From contig CAZENE010000003.1 of assembly GCA_964513565.1 (NCBI GenBank), positions 60,481 through 124,480 of the forward strand: a stretch of DNA of 64,000 bases, read 5' to 3'. The position numbers were made by a program, and so were the translations under genes. The notes under the pieces were generated by a model. The model was not told the DNA's origin, searched no databases, and was given only the letters and a program-made list of their open reading frames with translations. Source of the DNA: Delta-02 sp964513565. Lineage in GTDB: Bacteria > Desulfobacterota > Syntrophorhabdia > Syntrophorhabdales > Syntrophorhabdaceae. This document shows positions 63,061 to 64,000 of the stretch, in pieces (position 1 is the stretch's first letter; every line of letters starts with the position of its first letter).

Positions 63061-63888
63061 ATGGCGCACAAACCAGTAGAAATCGTTCAGTTGGCCGGCG
63101 ATGCCGGCAAGTACAAGGCCAGTCTCACTCCAGGCAATTATCTGATACGCAGTTTTATGGCGGGTCTTTTTATCGCCGTCGGAGGCGCGTTGGCCACAGT
63201 ATGCGGAACAGGCCTTGACACGTACATGGGAGCCGGTTTCAAGTCAATGATAGCAGGGGCTGTCTTCCCCGTCGGCTTGATCGCGATCGTCCTTACCGGC
63301 ATGTCGCTTTTTACCGGTGATACAATGTTGATCCCGATGGCGGTTTTTCAGAAGAAATCGACATGGGGAAAGGTCATAAATGCCTGGTTCTGGGTATATA
63401 TCGGAAATTTCATAGGGTCGATCTTCTGGGCGTACCTTATGTCTGTCGGTCCCTTAAGCAAGGGCGGTGGGCCGGAATTGACCGCGTTCGGCCAGAATGC
63501 GGTAGCCATCGCGCAGGCAAAGACATTACCATACATTGCAAACGGCGGTGCGGGGCTATGGTCTGCATTCATGAAGGGCATTGCCTGCAACCTGCTCGTT
63601 AATCTTGCAATCCTGCTTGCCCTTTCATCAAAGAACATGATCGGAAAATTCTTCGGCATCTGGTTCCCGATCATGGCCTTCGTTGCATCGGGTTTCGAGC
63701 ACAGTGTGGCCAATATGTATTTCATTCCCACAGGCATTATGCTGGGCGCCAATATTACTTGGGGCCAGTTCATTTACTGGAACCTCATCCCCGTAACGAT
63801 CGGGAACATCATTGGCGGGTTTATCTTTATCGGGGCGGTGTATTTCGTCTCGTTCAAGAAAGAGCTTTCTTCGATGTCGCCTACCTGA
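63061..63888 (+). CDS. Formate/nitrite-type channel (FNT family)
   Basis: A 275-residue inner-membrane channel with six helices. AGLFIAVGGALATVCGTG and LTGMSLFTGDTMLIPMA (the omega loop) are in the first half. IACNLLVNLAILLALSSKNM and SGFEHSVANMYFIPTGIMLG, with the central pore His, are in the second. It transports small monovalent anions such as formate, nitrite or hydrosulfide; formate is plausible in a syntrophic anaerobe. AAGGAGG precedes the ATG. Confidence 0.93.
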   Translation: MAHKPVEIVQLAGDAGKYKASLTPGNYLIRSFMAGLFIAVGGALATVCGTGLDTYMGAGFKSMIAGAVFPVGLIAIVLTGMSLFTGDTMLIPMAVFQKKSTWGKVINAWFWVYIGNFIGSIFWAYLMSVGPLSKGGGPELTAFGQNAVAIAQAKTLPYIANGGAGLWSAFMKGIACNLLVNLAILLALSSKNMIGKFFGIWFPIMAFVASGFEHSVANMYFIPTGIMLGANITWGQFIYWNLIPVTIGNIIGGFIFIGAVYFVSFKKELSSMSPT

Positions 63889-63904
63889 TAGGAAGCAGGA
63901 AATA

Positions 63905-63941
63905 AAAAACCCCGGGGTTTAAACGCCCCGGGGTTTTTTTT
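63905..63941 (+). terminator. Intrinsic terminator of the FNT gene
   Basis: CCCCGGGG (63910-63917) pairs with CCCCGGGG (63926-63933), extended by flanking A/T pairs, and eight T residues follow. Confidence 0.92.
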
Positions 63942-63942
63942 C

Positions 63943-64000
63943 GTGCACACGGCATGGCGCACTAACTGACTTGGAGGTGAAAGTCCTCTATCGGACCCTG
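63943..64000 (+). mobile_element. 5' end of a class C group II intron (partial)
   Basis: Directly after the terminator T-run begins GTGCACACGGCATGGCGCAC, and later GGAGGTGAAAGTCCTC. The GTG start, CGGCATGG block and GGTGARAGTCC element match the first 60 bases of class C introns such as that of Oceanobacillus iheyensis. Insertion just behind an intrinsic terminator is the known habit of class C introns. The rest, including the reverse transcriptase, lies beyond the window. Confidence 0.78.

Overview
The window reads as a chromosomal segment of an anaerobic Gram-negative bacterium, most likely a member of the former Deltaproteobacteria (Desulfobacterota), perhaps near Syntrophorhabdus. This placement is inference. 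It rests on a ferredoxin-dependent indolepyruvate oxidoreductase operon, a GTP-type PEP carboxykinase, a tripartite RND pump, an exosortase/VPxPx-CTERM exopolysaccharide locus and a bacteriohemerythrin-coupled cyclase. No rRNA is present; there is one tRNA (Ser, anticodon GGA) and one SRP RNA.

Layout. 1-3490: the end of a chemotaxis operon (cheA tail, EAL/HDOD protein, cheW) interrupted by a decayed IS481-type element. 3546-10084 (minus): tetR, membrane fusion protein, RND pump and outer-membrane factor, apparently one autoregulated efflux operon. 10195-17010 (plus): a tryptophan-type leader peptide and attenuator, then trpB2, two small proteins, an aminotransferase, a TPP-site-less IorA paralogue, iorB and iorA. 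17047-23735: a glycosyltransferase, then a region rich in decay (HTH fragment, tRNA-Ser, MazEF-like toxin-antitoxin pair, broken phosphatase, permease remnant) and a small cassette of a tandem-domain unknown protein, a WbqC-like protein and a PIG-L deacetylase.

23739-47734 (minus): a 24-kb exopolysaccharide/exosortase locus. It holds a frameshifted sigma-54 activator, one VPIPPT-type sorting substrate preceded by a -24/-12 promoter, flippase, ligase/polymerase, glycosyltransferases, XrtD-type exosortase fused to EpsI, a WecA-like initiator, a PrsT-like TPR lipoprotein, Wza-like export protein, beta-barrel, chain-length protein and CpsD-like ATPase. 48108-50720 (plus): the conserved ffs-dnaX-ybaB-recR housekeeping block. 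50847-59099: pckG, a ferredoxin-nitroreductase fusion, an adenylate cyclase-hemerythrin fusion, ferritin-like pseudogenes, an ankyrin protein, a sirtuin and an ArsC-like protein. 59148-64000: a second IS relic, typA, a cold shock gene, an alpha/beta hydrolase, a formate/nitrite-type channel, and, right after that channel's terminator, the 5' end of what looks like a class C group II intron cut by the window edge.

The most interesting points are the trp-type attenuator in front of an aromatic 2-oxoacid oxidoreductase operon, the IorA paralogue without its TPP residues, the sigma-54 activator/promoter/sorting-substrate trio with a one-base frameshift, the duplicated-domain unknown protein, the cyclase-hemerythrin fusion, and two IS relics whose ends each carry doubled repeats.
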